DNA from: Desulfobacteraceae bacterium | GTDB taxonomy: Bacteria; Desulfobacterota; Desulfobacteria; Desulfobacterales; RPRI01 | DNA length: 64,000 bases | Assembly (NCBI GenBank): GCA_011391695.1 | Contig: JAABQB010000003.1 | Coordinates: forward strand, 23,026 to 87,025 | Reading direction: 5' to 3' | Shown: in pieces, positions 17,882 through 27,892 of the stretch | Numbering within the stretch: the stretch's first letter is position 1 | Layout: each line of letters opens with the position of its first letter | Position numbers and translations under genes: made by a program | The notes under the pieces: model-generated | Told to the model about the DNA's origin: nothing | Databases searched by the model: none | The model's input: the letters and a program-made list of their open reading frames with translations, nothing else

Positions 17882-18661
17882 ATGAAAGAAGAACAAAATC
17901 ACGAAAAAGCCAAACGATTTGGAATGGTCATCGATCTGGACAAGTGTACCGGTTGCGGAGCCTGTATGGTTGCCTGTATGTCTGAAAACAACGTACCTTT
18001 CAAGGAAGATGAGTCGAAGAAGCTGGACAGCATCACCTGGTTGCGCGTTTACAAGCTGACAAACGGAAAACCGTTTCCCGACGCCGAAATCTGCTATCTT
18101 CCCAGACCCTGTCAGCACTGCGGAGGAAAAGGGGACCATGGCCATTCGCCATGCGTCTCTGTGTGCCCCGCAACCGCGACCGATTACAGCAACGATACCG
18201 GTATTGTCAGCCAGATTTATACAAGGTGTTTCGGATGCAGGTATTGCATGGCGGCATGCCCTTATCATGCCAGGTACTTTAACTGGTGGGACCCTGTATG
18301 GCCGGATGGTATGGAGAAATATTTAAGCCCTAACGTTTCAGTGCGCATGAGGGGCATTGTTGAAAAATGCAGCTTCTGTTTTCACAGGTATCAGATTGCA
18401 ATGGAGAAGGCTCATTACGAAGGTCGCGGTGAGTTGGAAGAGAATGAATACCAGACGGCATGCACTCAGGCATGTCCGGCCAATGCCATTACTTTCGGAG
18501 ATCTCAATAATCCGGGACATGCGGTTCATGAACTGAAAAAAGATAAGAACGCATTCCGTCTTCTTGAAAGGCTTCAGACGAATACCAAGGTGTATTACAT
18601 CTCGAGCAGGGAATGGGTAAGACGGGCAGGCGATAATTATCTCGAAAAGGAAAAAAAGTAA
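17882..18661 (+). CDS. qrcC: iron-sulfur subunit of Qrc complex
   Basis: A 259-residue protein with four ferredoxin-type cysteine groups: CTGCGACMVAC near residue 22, CQHC...CVSVC, CFGCRYCMAAC and CSFC...CTQAC. This is the pattern of periplasmic NrfC/PsrB-like subunits with up to four clusters. It lacks its own signal peptide and probably travels with the Tat-exported QrcB. It links the heme subunit to the membrane quinone site. Confidence 0.87.
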   Translation: MKEEQNHEKAKRFGMVIDLDKCTGCGACMVACMSENNVPFKEDESKKLDSITWLRVYKLTNGKPFPDAEICYLPRPCQHCGGKGDHGHSPCVSVCPATATDYSNDTGIVSQIYTRCFGCRYCMAACPYHARYFNWWDPVWPDGMEKYLSPNVSVRMRGIVEKCSFCFHRYQIAMEKAHYEGRGELEENEYQTACTQACPANAITFGDLNNPGHAVHELKKDKNAFRLLERLQTNTKVYYISSREWVRRAGDNYLEKEKK

Positions 18662-18739
18662 TCCGGCAGTAATAATGGATGAAAATTTGATGCCATATAA
18701 TATTTTAAGTAACTGCAGAAATTGAGGAGTAAGGAACAT

Positions 18740-19978
18740 ATGGATTCAGCATTAATACCCAAGGGAGTTAAGCGTTGTCCGACATGGCAGTTTGCCCTGT
18801 GGATAGGCGCAGCCGGTGCGGTACTTTTATGGGGCGTTTTTGCCATGCTGCTTTGCTGGTTCAAGGGACTCAACCAGACCAACATGAATGATTCCTACGG
18901 ATTTGCATTATGGATCTGGGCCGACCTTGCAGTCATAGCCTTAGGGGGAGGAGCGTTTTTTACGGGATTTCTGAGATATATCGTTGGGAAGGATGAACTG
19001 AAAAACATAATCAACTATGCTGTTCTTATAGGTTTTATCTGTTACAGTTCCGCTCTTCTCATTCTTGCTATAGACATCGGGCAGCCGCTGAGGGGCTGGT
19101 TCATTTTCTGGCATGCAAATGTTCACTCCATGCTGACGGAAGTGGCTTTCTGCCTTACATGCTATTTCGGCGTTCTTACAATAGAATATGTTCCGCTTAT
19201 ACTTGAAAACCGCCAGATTGACAAGGTTCCCTTCTTTCACAGGCTTGGCCACAACATGCACGAGATAATGGCCGTTTTCGCGGCGACAGGGGCCTTTCTC
19301 TCCTTTTTCCATCAGGGCTCACTTGGTGGAGTGTCAGGAGTTCTTTTCGGACGACCATTCGGTTACAGGGAAGGAATATTTATCTGGCCCTGGACATTCT
19401 TCCTCTTTACATGGTCAGCTGCCGCCTGCGGGCCCTGTTTTACAATTCTGATAACCAAAATTACCGAAAAGATAACAGGGAAAAAGCTTGTAAAGCAGAA
19501 TGTAATTGAGCTTCTTGCAAAAATTTCCGGCTGGATGATTGGAACATATATAATAGCAAAAATAATTGACACCTGGTACTGGGCTAAAGTTACAGCTCCT
19601 GAAGCCGGATTCAACCTTATGGATTTTTATTCAAACAATCCTTTCTACGGCATATGGATACTTGTGCTTGAGATCGTTATTTGCGGAGTCGTTCCCGCGA
19701 TAATACTTATATCTGAAAAAGGGCGAAAAAACCCGGCTGCACTCATGACAGCATTGATTCTCGCGGTCATCGGGCCGTGCGTCAACCGGTGGGTAATGGT
19801 TCTCCAGGTCATGGCTATGCCCGTATTAACATTCGATAACTGGGTAATGTACTATCCGAGCTGGCAGGAAGTTGCAACCACGATCCTGCCTGTTGCATAC
19901 GGTGTAATACTTATATCATTGTCGTACCGTTATCTGCCGATATTCCCGCAGGAGCAGGAACTGAATCCGGAGGCTTAA
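18740..19978 (+). CDS. qrcD: NrfD-type menaquinone-binding subunit of Qrc complex
   Basis: A 412-residue NrfD/PsrC-family membrane protein with about ten helices, the membrane and quinone module of the complex. The frame opens at 18722, but the ATG at 18740, preceded by aagga, is preferred. The order cytochrome, Mo-like subunit, Fe-S, NrfD matches qrcABCD of sulfate reducers. Confidence 0.87.
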   Translation: MDSALIPKGVKRCPTWQFALWIGAAGAVLLWGVFAMLLCWFKGLNQTNMNDSYGFALWIWADLAVIALGGGAFFTGFLRYIVGKDELKNIINYAVLIGFICYSSALLILAIDIGQPLRGWFIFWHANVHSMLTEVAFCLTCYFGVLTIEYVPLILENRQIDKVPFFHRLGHNMHEIMAVFAATGAFLSFFHQGSLGGVSGVLFGRPFGYREGIFIWPWTFFLFTWSAAACGPCFTILITKITEKITGKKLVKQNVIELLAKISGWMIGTYIIAKIIDTWYWAKVTAPEAGFNLMDFYSNNPFYGIWILVLEIVICGVVPAIILISEKGRKNPAALMTALILAVIGPCVNRWVMVLQVMAMPVLTFDNWVMYYPSWQEVATTILPVAYGVILISLSYRYLPIFPQEQELNPEA

Positions 19979-20007
19979 AGATATCGGTTTTATTTTGGAG
20001 GTAAAAG

Positions 20008-20172
20008 ATGTTCCCTTTTTGTTTTGAATGGATGTGGGATATGTCCCATATGGTCTTTATGGGCGGACTCTGGTATGCTCTTACAATTATAGGGCTTGGA
20101 ATGACGTTCTGTATCGGCAAAGCTTTTTATGATACCTTCCTTGATAAGGGCAAAGATGATCATCACCATTAG
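20008..20172 (+). CDS. 54-residue membrane protein at end of Qrc operon
   Basis: A short gene with a strong ggaggtaaaag site just before its ATG, 29 bp after qrcD. The product starts MFPFCFEWMWDMSHMV, has one membrane helix (about residues 15-38) and ends in a charged, His-rich tail KDDHHH. It is followed directly by a rho-independent terminator, so it is the last gene of the qrc transcript. Not a known Qrc subunit to my knowledge. Operon position and a single helix suggest a small accessory subunit, as in many respiratory complexes. Confidence 0.8.
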   Translation: MFPFCFEWMWDMSHMVFMGGLWYALTIIGLGMTFCIGKAFYDTFLDKGKDDHHH

Positions 20173-20192
20173 GATGTAAATACCGTTAAATC

Positions 20193-20235
20193 AAAAAGCG
20201 CTTGCCCCTTTAATTGACGGGGAAGCGCTTTTTTG
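20193..20235 (+). terminator. rho-independent terminator of the qrc operon
   Basis: A stem aaaaagcgcttgcccc / ggggaagcgctttttt with a 10-base loop and a T-rich run. GC-rich core, one mismatch. It lies 20 bp past the small membrane protein gene. Confidence 0.9.
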
Positions 20236-20326
20236 TTTTATAGTAGTTGTCAGAATAATGTTCCGATTGGGGTTAGTTCAAACGGAATAGATTTATGACA
20301 TTTAATATAAGAAAACGAGGGGAAGA

Positions 20327-21580
20327 ATGGATAAAATAATTGTTGAAGGCGGATATCCCTTGAAAGGCGAGGTCAGGATAAGCGGCGCAAAAAATGCTGC
20401 GCTTCCCATTCTTATCTCTTCGCTGCTTGCCGACGGTCCCTGCACATATTCGAATGTTCCCGAGTTGAAAGATATCGAGAGCACAAAGGAGCTTTTGATA
20501 AACCACGGCGCAAGAATAGAAACGAATGAACACACTGTAAAAATCGATGCCGGGGGGCTCAATAACTCTGAGGCTCCGTATGATCTCGTAAGAAAAATGA
20601 GGGCGTCGATCCTGGTTCTGGGGCCTCTTGTTGCCAGGCTGAAAAAAGCAAGGGTTTCACTTCCGGGCGGATGCTCGATCGGCGCACGTCCCATTAATCT
20701 GCATTTAAAGGGCCTTGCAGCGTTGGGAGCGAAAGTTGAACTGGTGCACGGATATGTTGAAGCAAGCGCTAAAGCCTTAAGAGGCGCAGAAATATTTTTC
20801 GATACGGTTACAGTAACGGGAACTGAAAACCTTATGATGGCCGCAGTGCTTGCCGAGGGAACTACCATTCTTCGCAATGCGGCAAGGGAGCCGGAGGTGA
20901 TTGCCCTTGCCGATGTTCTGAATAAAATGGGTGCAAAAATAGAAGGTACAGGCACATCGGTGTTGAAAATAACAGGCGTTCCTTCACTTGACCCCGTATC
21001 CGTATCCATTATACCAGACAGAATAGAGACCGGCACATTCATGGTGTCTGCGGCCATTTCCGGAGGAGACATAAAGATATCAGACTGTGAACCATCCCAT
21101 CTTGAATCTGTTATTCACAAGCTGAGGCTGACCGGCTCTGATGTCAAAATCGAAGGAAACAGTATTAGTGTGAGAGGAGGAGATAAAATCACAAGTACTG
21201 ATATAAAGACAATGCCGTATCCGGGATTTCCCACGGACATGCAGGCCCAGTTCATGGTGCTGCTCTCCGTTGCGAAGGGTTTCAGCGTAATATCGGAAAC
21301 TATTTTCGAAAACAGGTTCATGCACGTAAGCGAACTGAAGAGGCTCGGAGCGGATATCAAGGTCTCGGGAAACACGGCCATGATTACAGGTGTTCCGGTA
21401 CTGATGGGAGCTCCCGTGATGGCAACGGATCTGCGGGCGAGCGCATCCCTGATACTTGCGGGTCTTGCCGCCTCAGGAACAACAGAGATAAGCCGTGTGT
21501 ACCATCTTGACCGGGGATACGAGGCTATTGAGAAAAAATTCGCATCCCTCGGGGCAAAGATAAAAAGAGTGAAAGCATAA
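20327..21580 (+). CDS. murA: UDP-N-acetylglucosamine 1-carboxyvinyltransferase
   Basis: First committed step of peptidoglycan synthesis: transfers enolpyruvate from PEP to UDP-GlcNAc in the cytoplasm. 417 residues, the usual length. SGAKNAALP (residues 19-27) is the N-terminal signature with the catalytic Lys22. The active-site loop [11 protein letters not shown] carries Cys116, the residue alkylated by fosfomycin, so a sensitive-type enzyme is expected. Start ATG is preceded by gaggggaaga. Confidence 0.95.
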   Translation: MDKIIVEGGYPLKGEVRISGAKNAALPILISSLLADGPCTYSNVPELKDIESTKELLINHGARIETNEHTVKIDAGGLNNSEAPYDLVRKMRASILVLGPLVARLKKARVSLPGGCSIGARPINLHLKGLAALGAKVELVHGYVEASAKALRGAEIFFDTVTVTGTENLMMAAVLAEGTTILRNAAREPEVIALADVLNKMGAKIEGTGTSVLKITGVPSLDPVSVSIIPDRIETGTFMVSAAISGGDIKISDCEPSHLESVIHKLRLTGSDVKIEGNSISVRGGDKITSTDIKTMPYPGFPTDMQAQFMVLLSVAKGFSVISETIFENRFMHVSELKRLGADIKVSGNTAMITGVPVLMGAPVMATDLRASASLILAGLAASGTTEISRVYHLDRGYEAIEKKFASLGAKIKRVKA

Positions 21581-21757
21581 ATTAGGACGCCGATATCCGC
21601 AGATGTTAAGTAAAAAGGTTTCAAGGATTCAAGGATTCGATGGGTCAAGTGAAGGTTGAAAAACAGCCTACGGTCTAAAAGTCTTCAGTCCGAACTTCTG
21701 CGTTCATCTGTGTCCCCAAGAGAAGTTTCTATACTTATGCAACCGAAAGGTTGACGG

Positions 21758-24256
21758 ATGATCAGCGATATCTACTTTCGACCTCTGATTCCTCTCCTCT
21801 TGTCCATGATTGCAGGCCTTTCATGCGGCCTATGGTTTCCATGGCACAGCGTGTGGGCATATCTGTCAATTACCTGCTGCGCCGGTATTCTGATCATCAG
21901 GATAATCAGAAATAAGACGGCAACCTTTTTACCTTTATTCCTCTTTTTCTCTCTCGGGTATCTGTCTATTCAACCCTGGTTTCCTGAAACATTCCCTCAC
22001 AATCATATCTCCCGCTATACAGACACAGGTCCTGTCGACATATCAGGTCATGTGACCGAAAGCCCGGAAATAAGGAATAACAGACTGGCTTTTGAACTGT
22101 CGGCACAAACTGTCGGCATTGACGGGAAAATCGTTCCTGTTTCAGGCAAGATCAATGTCAGGGTTTTAAACGACATCCCTGATATATCAGCAGGTGACAT
22201 GCTCTTTTTCAAAAGCGGGATCAGATCCATAAGAAATTTTAACAACCAGGGAGGATTTGATTATAAAAGACACATGGTATTTAAGGGCATATCGGGTACG
22301 GCGTATGTTGCGGGGGATGAGATCAGGATTGAAAAAAATGATGCAATTCTGAACATGAAATGGCTGATAGGATATGCGCGTGATAAATTTTCGGTTATGA
22401 TAGACAGCGCTGCCTCAGCCGGCGAAGCAGGAGTATTAAAAGCTCTGTTAATAGGAGACCAGAATTTTATTTCTCCTGAAGTCAGGGAGAATTTTAACCG
22501 CACGGGAACCAGCCATGTCCTTGCTATTTCAGGGCTTCATATAGGAATTGTCGCAACAGTCTCATTCCTGTTATTCAAAAAACTTCTTTCTTTTTTTAAT
22601 TTGTTTCTCTGGAACGCATGGACAAGAAAAGGAGCGGCGATTCTCTCTCTTATACCTGTGATGATATACGGGCTTCTTGCCGGCATGTCGCCTTCAACCC
22701 AGAGGGCGGTAATCATGGTTTCGGTTTTTCTTTTGAGCTTTTTAATTGAGAAGGAGCATGACATAATAAATACTCTTGCCGTTGCTGCAATGCTGATTAT
22801 TGCTCTTCATCCCCCCTCTCTTTTTCTGATATCTTTCCAGCTCTCCTTTTTATCAGTTTTATTTATTATTCTCGGTATGGAACAGACGCTATACAGGGCA
22901 AATAAACAGATTGATGCAGATAATGGGTGGCGGCACAGGATGCAGAAAAAGACCGCCGCATTTTTTCTTGTTTCATTTTTTGCCACAATCGGAACATACC
23001 CGGTTGTCATGTACTATTTCAATCAGGTTTCACTCGTCGGGCTGGCTGCAAACTGCATTGTCGTTCCGTTAACAGGGTTTGCCGTTGTGCCGGCCGGACT
23101 TCTATCTTTTCTTATATATCCCATCAGCAGCGTAGCTTCAGTATGGCTTATGAAGACCTGCTCCGTAATTTTAGGAATTTCACTTGAATTTATAAATTAT
23201 TTTGCAAAACTGCCTTTTGCCGCTATTAAGACCGTGACTCCATCCTTTTTTGAAATAACCTGGTACTATTTGTTGCTGGGCACTCTTTTTTTTATTTTAA
23301 AGGGAAAAACCGGGAAAATTGGAAGAGAGAAAGAAGGAAGCGTTTTTGAACGGATTAAACGGAGAGCACCGTTAATTGCCATAGTGCTTTTAATAATTGC
23401 CGCTTTTGCGGATACGTGGTACTGGCTTGATAAGAGGTTTCTGCAGAAAGATCTTAAAGTCACGGTCATTGATGTCGGGCAGGGAACTTCCGCACTTCTT
23501 GAGCTTCCGTGGGGCTATAATGTTCTTGTTGACGGAGGCGGATTTTCTGATAATTCAATATTTGATGTCGGAGAAAAAATAACAGCTCCTTTTTTGTGGC
23601 GCAAAAAGATAAAGAGTGTGGATACTCTTGTTCTTTCACACCCGGACAGCGATCATTTGAACGGCCTTTTGTATATTGCGGAAAATTTCAACGTAAAGGA
23701 GATCTGGTCAAACGGAGAAGCAGAGGACAGCCTCGGATACAAAAGATTGCTTGAGATCATTAAAAAGAAAAATATCAGGATGGAAGAATTTAGAGAGATA
23801 AAAAGGGATAGAACTATAAACGGAACCATGTTTAAAATTCTTTATCCTGAATCAGATTTTAAAGAAAAAAAAGAAAAATGGAGAAAAGGGGATAACAGCT
23901 CCCTTGTTTTGAAAACCGTATTCGGGTCAAAGTCATTTCTTTTTACGGGAGACATCAAGGCAAAAGGAGAATACGACCTTGTTAAGACAGCCGGCAGCTC
24001 CTTAAAGAGCACAGTCCTTGTTGTGCCGCACCATGGAAGCAAATCATCCAGCACTGATAATTTTATTGACAAGGTTGATCCTGAGATTGCGATCATACCG
24101 GTCGGGTGGAAAAACAGGTATAAATTTCCTCATCCCGGAGTACTTGAAAGATATAAATCGAGAAGGTGCAGGATATTGCGCACCGATGAAAATGGCGCCG
24201 TTATGATGTCAACGGACGGAAAGACACTTACGGTTACACCAACAATTGTTAATTGA
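21758..24256 (+). CDS. comEC: ComEC/Rec2 family DNA-uptake channel protein
   Basis: An 832-residue inner-membrane protein. Domain order: two or three N-terminal helices, an N-terminal DUF4131-type OB domain, the polytopic Competence domain (about residues 230-510), then a metallo-beta-lactamase-like domain from about 565 with DVGQGTS, SHPDSDHLNG, FTGDI and VPHHGS. This is the full-length architecture of the channel that imports single-stranded DNA during transformation. No other competence genes are nearby, so activity is not implied by context. Confidence 0.92.
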   Translation: MISDIYFRPLIPLLLSMIAGLSCGLWFPWHSVWAYLSITCCAGILIIRIIRNKTATFLPLFLFFSLGYLSIQPWFPETFPHNHISRYTDTGPVDISGHVTESPEIRNNRLAFELSAQTVGIDGKIVPVSGKINVRVLNDIPDISAGDMLFFKSGIRSIRNFNNQGGFDYKRHMVFKGISGTAYVAGDEIRIEKNDAILNMKWLIGYARDKFSVMIDSAASAGEAGVLKALLIGDQNFISPEVRENFNRTGTSHVLAISGLHIGIVATVSFLLFKKLLSFFNLFLWNAWTRKGAAILSLIPVMIYGLLAGMSPSTQRAVIMVSVFLLSFLIEKEHDIINTLAVAAMLIIALHPPSLFLISFQLSFLSVLFIILGMEQTLYRANKQIDADNGWRHRMQKKTAAFFLVSFFATIGTYPVVMYYFNQVSLVGLAANCIVVPLTGFAVVPAGLLSFLIYPISSVASVWLMKTCSVILGISLEFINYFAKLPFAAIKTVTPSFFEITWYYLLLGTLFFILKGKTGKIGREKEGSVFERIKRRAPLIAIVLLIIAAFADTWYWLDKRFLQKDLKVTVIDVGQGTSALLELPWGYNVLVDGGGFSDNSIFDVGEKITAPFLWRKKIKSVDTLVLSHPDSDHLNGLLYIAENFNVKEIWSNGEAEDSLGYKRLLEIIKKKNIRMEEFREIKRDRTINGTMFKILYPESDFKEKKEKWRKGDNSSLVLKTVFGSKSFLFTGDIKAKGEYDLVKTAGSSLKSTVLVVPHHGSKSSSTDNFIDKVDPEIAIIPVGWKNRYKFPHPGVLERYKSRRCRILRTDENGAVMMSTDGKTLTVTPTIVN

Positions 24257-24270
24257 AAATAACTGCTTAT

Positions 24271-24350
24271 GGTTTATAGGCTGAAGCTTTTTAGGCTATA
24301 GGCGTTTAGGCTATAATTTTAGCTAACACCCTTCAGCCTACAGCCTAAAC
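24271..24350. repeat. palindromic repeat, family 4 (cttcagcctaaac)
   Basis: The left part ggtttataggctgaag is inverted against cttcagcctacagcctaaac (24331-24350). A related copy lies at 49102-49160. Non-coding. Confidence 0.6.
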
Positions 24351-24418
24351 AACCCGAGTTGTATTTAAAATCTCTGGTATTGGCGTTCATCTGCATTTCT
24401 AAAGGGAACCTCTATATT

Positions 24419-25282
24419 GTGAACATAAAAAAGAATCTTGATAAGCTTTACATCAAATATAATAAAAAAGAATATGTTCATCCCGACCCGCTCGAGTTTC
24501 TATACAATTACCGGGATATAAAGGATCGTGAAATCGCAGGCTTCGTAGCTTCTTCACTTGCGTACGGAAGGGTTGCCCAGATCCTTAACAGCGTTTCAGG
24601 AGTTCTGGATAAAATGGGTTCTTCTCCCTACGCGTTTCTTAAGAACTCGACATTATCCTCATTGAAAAAAACATGCGTCGGATTTAAACACAGATTTGCA
24701 GCGGATGAAAATTTATATGCAATGTTAAGCGGTATAAAACATGTTCTGGAGGAATACGGATCTTTATACGCATGCTTTTTAAAGGGAGTCGGCAAAAGAG
24801 AAGAAACGGTTTTAAACGGCCTGGAATATTTTACGGGGAAGATGATTTCAGGCTGCTGCGGCAAGCCCGGGCATCTTATCCCTATTGTCACAAAGGGGAG
24901 CGCATGCAAGCGGCTTAATCTTTATTTGCGCTGGATGGTCAGAAAGGATGATGTCGATCCCGGTGGCTGGGAGAAAATTCCGCCCTCCATGCTCATTATC
25001 CCTCTTGATGTCCATATGCACAGAATAAGCCGTTTAATAGGATTTACGGAGAGAAAACAAGCTGATATGAGCACGGCTCTTGAGATAACATCCTGTTTCA
25101 GGAAGCTTGCGCCTGAAGATCCCGTCAAATATGATTTCGCATTAACCCGTTTCGGAATAAGATCCGACATGAGCATTGACGATTTATTAACGAGCATCCG
25201 CAGAGAGGGGATTAATCGTCTGCCTCAGGTGGACCGGTGCGGGCGGACATCAATGATTTTCAGATCAGGCATACAAGGATAA
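24419..25282 (+). CDS. TIGR02757 family protein
   Basis: A 287-residue protein matching a conserved bacterial family of unknown function: near the start [19 protein letters not shown], later [21 protein letters not shown], and near the C-terminal half [17 protein letters not shown]. The GTG at 24419 gives the family's normal N-terminus; the reading frame extends to 24359, but that part is not family-like. An aaaggga sequence lies about 12 bases upstream. The fold may be HhH-GPD related. No function is claimed. Confidence 0.75.
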   Translation: MNIKKNLDKLYIKYNKKEYVHPDPLEFLYNYRDIKDREIAGFVASSLAYGRVAQILNSVSGVLDKMGSSPYAFLKNSTLSSLKKTCVGFKHRFAADENLYAMLSGIKHVLEEYGSLYACFLKGVGKREETVLNGLEYFTGKMISGCCGKPGHLIPIVTKGSACKRLNLYLRWMVRKDDVDPGGWEKIPPSMLIIPLDVHMHRISRLIGFTERKQADMSTALEITSCFRKLAPEDPVKYDFALTRFGIRSDMSIDDLLTSIRREGINRLPQVDRCGRTSMIFRSGIQG

Positions 25283-25362
25283 AGATTATTCCCAAAGCCG
25301 GACGGAACGATAACTGCCCTTGCGGAAGCGGCAGGAAATACAAAAAATGTTGCGGGGCATAA
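25237..25362 (+). CDS. short SEC-C motif ORF
   Basis: A reading frame overlapping the TIGR02757 gene's end, in a different frame, encodes [19 protein letters not shown] followed by KKCCGA and a stop. This is an exact SEC-C zinc-binding signature (CxCGSGxKYKxCC), found at the tail of SecA and in many small proteins. No good ATG or ribosome-binding site is visible; a GTG at 25237 is the only upstream candidate. It may be a coupled mini-protein or the frameshifted C-terminus of the upstream gene. Confidence 0.5.
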   Translation: MRADINDFQIRHTRIKIIPKAGRNDNCPCGSGRKYKKCCGA

Positions 25363-25391
25363 ATTGCTGTGGGTGGTGTGACTGCGATCTC

Positions 25392-27155
25392 TTATTGAAG
25401 GTTTTCGAGTATCTCCCAGCGAAGATAGTTCGCCTCGATATCCTGTTCCACTTCCGTGAGGCGTTTTTTTAGCGCTGAAACCTCATCTCCGCTCTTTTTG
25501 TAGAAGAAAGGATCGGACATGGCAGCGTGGAGAGCTTTCTGCTCCGATTCAAGTTCCTCGATCCTGCGGGGGAGTCCCGAGAGTTCCCGCGATTGCTTAA
25601 ACCCGAGCTTCCCCGGCTTTGTTGATGGTGAGGATTGCCGGGTTTTTCCGGCCTCTTTTTTTTCAGGCGGTGTCTGAGCGGGTTGGGGCCTTTGAAGAAG
25701 CCAATCATCATATCCTCCGGCGTACTCGGTAACAAGCCCGCGGCCTTCAAATACAATTGTGCTGGTTACAACATTATTTAAAAAAGCCCGGTCATGGCTG
25801 ACCAGCAGAAGGGTCCCTTTATAATCGAACAGAAGCTCCTCAAGAAGTTCCAGCGTTTCGGCATCCAGATCGTTTGTTGGTTCGTCGAGTACCAGGAGAT
25901 TGGCCGGTCTGGCGAAGAGTCTGGCAAGCAGCAGTCTGTTGCGTTCTCCGCCTGAAAGAACATGAACCGGCAGGCGGCATCTTTCCGGGGAAAAGAGAAA
26001 ATCCTGCAGATGGCTTATCACATGGCGTTTCTGGCCGTTGAAAACGATAAAATCGTTACCCTCTCCGATGTTTTGAACCGCGGTTTTCTGATCGTCCAAC
26101 TGGGCTCTGAGCTGGTCAAAATAGGCTACCTGAAGCTGGGTGCCGTGACGCACGGAACCATTGTCAGGAGTGATTTCGTTTAACAGGATATTTAGCAGTG
26201 TTGTCTTGCCTGCGCCATTGGGGCCGATGATGCCAACTTTGTCTCCGCGCATTATTGTGGTGGAAAAGTCCCGGATAATTGAAGTTTGTCCGTAGGAATG
26301 GCTTATCGCCTCGGCCTCGACAACCAATCGTCCACTCCTTTCCGCCTTCTGGAGCTCCAACCGGACATTACCTGTCTTTGTTCGGCGGGCCAGGGCTTCC
26401 GCGCGCAAGTTCTGCAGGGCACGGACGCGACCTTCGTTGCGTGTGCGGCGGGCCTTGACGCCCTGCCTGATCCAGACCTCTTCCTGGGAGAGTTTTTTAT
26501 CGAACACCTTTTTCTGCTGCTCTTCTGCTTCAAATGCAGCCTCTCTGCGTTTCAGATAGGTATCATAGTCGCAGTCATAGGAAGTCAGGCGCCCCCTGTC
26601 CAGCTCAATAATACGTGTGGCTATCCGTTTTAAGAAAGCCCGGTCATGGGTAATGAAAAGCAGGGTCTTTACATAACGCAGGATATATTCCTCCATCCAG
26701 AGGATGGCATCGATATCGAGATGGTTTGTGGGTTCATCCAGCAAAAGCAGGCCTGGTTCCCGGGCCAGGGCACGGGCAAAAAGGGTTCGCCGCTTCATGC
26801 CTGCGGAAAGGTCGGCGAACCTGCTTTCAGGATCAAGACCGGTCCTTGACAAAGTGCTTTCCACCGCATTCCCCTTTTCACCGAGACCCTTGGCTACCAC
26901 CTCGAAGATCGTGCCGTCTGATCCGTGAGACACCTCCTGTTCCATGTCTGCAATAGTGATGCCCTGCTGACGCCAGATATCGCCGCTGTCGGGCAGAATG
27001 GATCCGCATAGAAGCTTTAGCAGGGAAGACTTGCCCACGCCGTTTCGGCCCAGCAGGCAGATACGCTGCCCTTTTTCGATTTGAAGATTAATATTGTCGA
27101 GCAGGGGAGCGTCACCAAATCCCCAGCATACGTCACGCACAGCGATCAAAGACAT
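25392..27155 (-). CDS. ABC-F family ATPase (Uup-like)
   Basis: A 587-residue soluble protein with two ABC cassettes. The first has GRNGVGKSS, LSAGMKRR and LLLDEPTNHLD; the second has GPNGAGKTT, LSGGERNR and LVLDEPTNDLD. A P-site-tRNA-interaction-type linker joins them, and a C-terminal coiled coil (about residues 510-585) marks the Uup subgroup. ABC-F proteins act on ribosomes; Uup members are also linked to DNA-transposition precision. Its base usage looks somewhat more GC-rich than its plus-strand neighbours. No membrane segment, so not a transporter. Confidence 0.9.
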   Translation of the reverse strand: MSLIAVRDVCWGFGDAPLLDNINLQIEKGQRICLLGRNGVGKSSLLKLLCGSILPDSGDIWRQQGITIADMEQEVSHGSDGTIFEVVAKGLGEKGNAVESTLSRTGLDPESRFADLSAGMKRRTLFARALAREPGLLLLDEPTNHLDIDAILWMEEYILRYVKTLLFITHDRAFLKRIATRIIELDRGRLTSYDCDYDTYLKRREAAFEAEEQQKKVFDKKLSQEEVWIRQGVKARRTRNEGRVRALQNLRAEALARRTKTGNVRLELQKAERSGRLVVEAEAISHSYGQTSIIRDFSTTIMRGDKVGIIGPNGAGKTTLLNILLNEITPDNGSVRHGTQLQVAYFDQLRAQLDDQKTAVQNIGEGNDFIVFNGQKRHVISHLQDFLFSPERCRLPVHVLSGGERNRLLLARLFARPANLLVLDEPTNDLDAETLELLEELLFDYKGTLLLVSHDRAFLNNVVTSTIVFEGRGLVTEYAGGYDDWLLQRPQPAQTPPEKKEAGKTRQSSPSTKPGKLGFKQSRELSGLPRRIEELESEQKALHAAMSDPFFYKKSGDEVSALKKRLTEVEQDIEANYLRWEILENLQ

Positions 27156-27166
27156 AATTATCCATT

Positions 27167-27210
27167 GGGAGAAAGGGGTCCAGGATTCCAGGGTTCAAGG
27201 GTTCAAGTGT
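27167..27210. repeat. ggattcaagg-type repeat, family 3
   Basis: Reads gggagaaaggggtccaggat followed by tccagggttcaagggttcaag. Similar short repeats occur at 21622-21638, 49792-49868 and 60779-60810. Non-coding and between genes every time. Confidence 0.55.
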
Positions 27211-27258
27211 TTTTCACTCGAATTATAGAAACCTTTTATCCTCGAATCCTGCATTGCA

Positions 27259-27870
27259 TTATCTAATCAGTTTCGCGGTAATTTCCGCGACATGCTTTCC
27301 CTGGAACCGGGCGGCGTTCAATTCGTTTTCACTGGGCATTCTTTCACCTTTCCCGCCGGCAATCGTTGAGGCTCCGTATGGAGAGCCGCCTGTGATTTCA
27401 TCAATGCGCATCTGTCCGGCAAAGGAATAGGGCAATCCTACAACTATCATACCATGATGCAGAAGAGTTATATGAAAACTGAGAATTGTCGATTCCTGGC
27501 CGCCGTGCTGCGTCGCGCTGCTTGTAAAGACGCTTCCCACTTTTCCGACGAGCGCCCCTTTTGCCCAGAGTCCTCCGGTCCCGTCAAGAAACTGGCGCAT
27601 TTGTCCGCACATATTTCCAAAGCGTGTTGGGGTGCCAAATATTATGGCATCTGCCCCGGCAAGATCATCAACCTTGCAGATCGGAATACCGGCGAAACTT
27701 TTCTGGACATCCAATGCTCCCATTTTCTCAAGGACATCTTCAGGTAAAGTGTCCGGGACTCGGCACAGATAAACATCGGCTCCCTTTACCTGCTCTGCAC
27801 CCTCTTTAATGGCCTCAGCCATTTTCTCAACATGACCATAAAGCGAATAGTAAGCGACTAAAATCTTCAT
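27259..27870 (-). CDS. wrbA: WrbA-like NAD(P)H:quinone oxidoreductase
   Basis: A 203-residue flavodoxin-fold protein. It has the N-terminal FMN phosphate loop [29 protein letters not shown] in the middle and TQHGGQEST, all WrbA hallmarks. It would reduce quinones by two electrons using FMN in the cytoplasm. Last gene of a six-gene minus-strand set, 22 bp after the nitroreductase gene. Confidence 0.92.
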   Translation of the reverse strand: MKILVAYYSLYGHVEKMAEAIKEGAEQVKGADVYLCRVPDTLPEDVLEKMGALDVQKSFAGIPICKVDDLAGADAIIFGTPTRFGNMCGQMRQFLDGTGGLWAKGALVGKVGSVFTSSATQHGGQESTILSFHITLLHHGMIVVGLPYSFAGQMRIDEITGGSPYGASTIAGGKGERMPSENELNAARFQGKHVAEITAKLIR

Positions 27871-27892
27871 TTGTAAACCTCCATTTTCAAGT

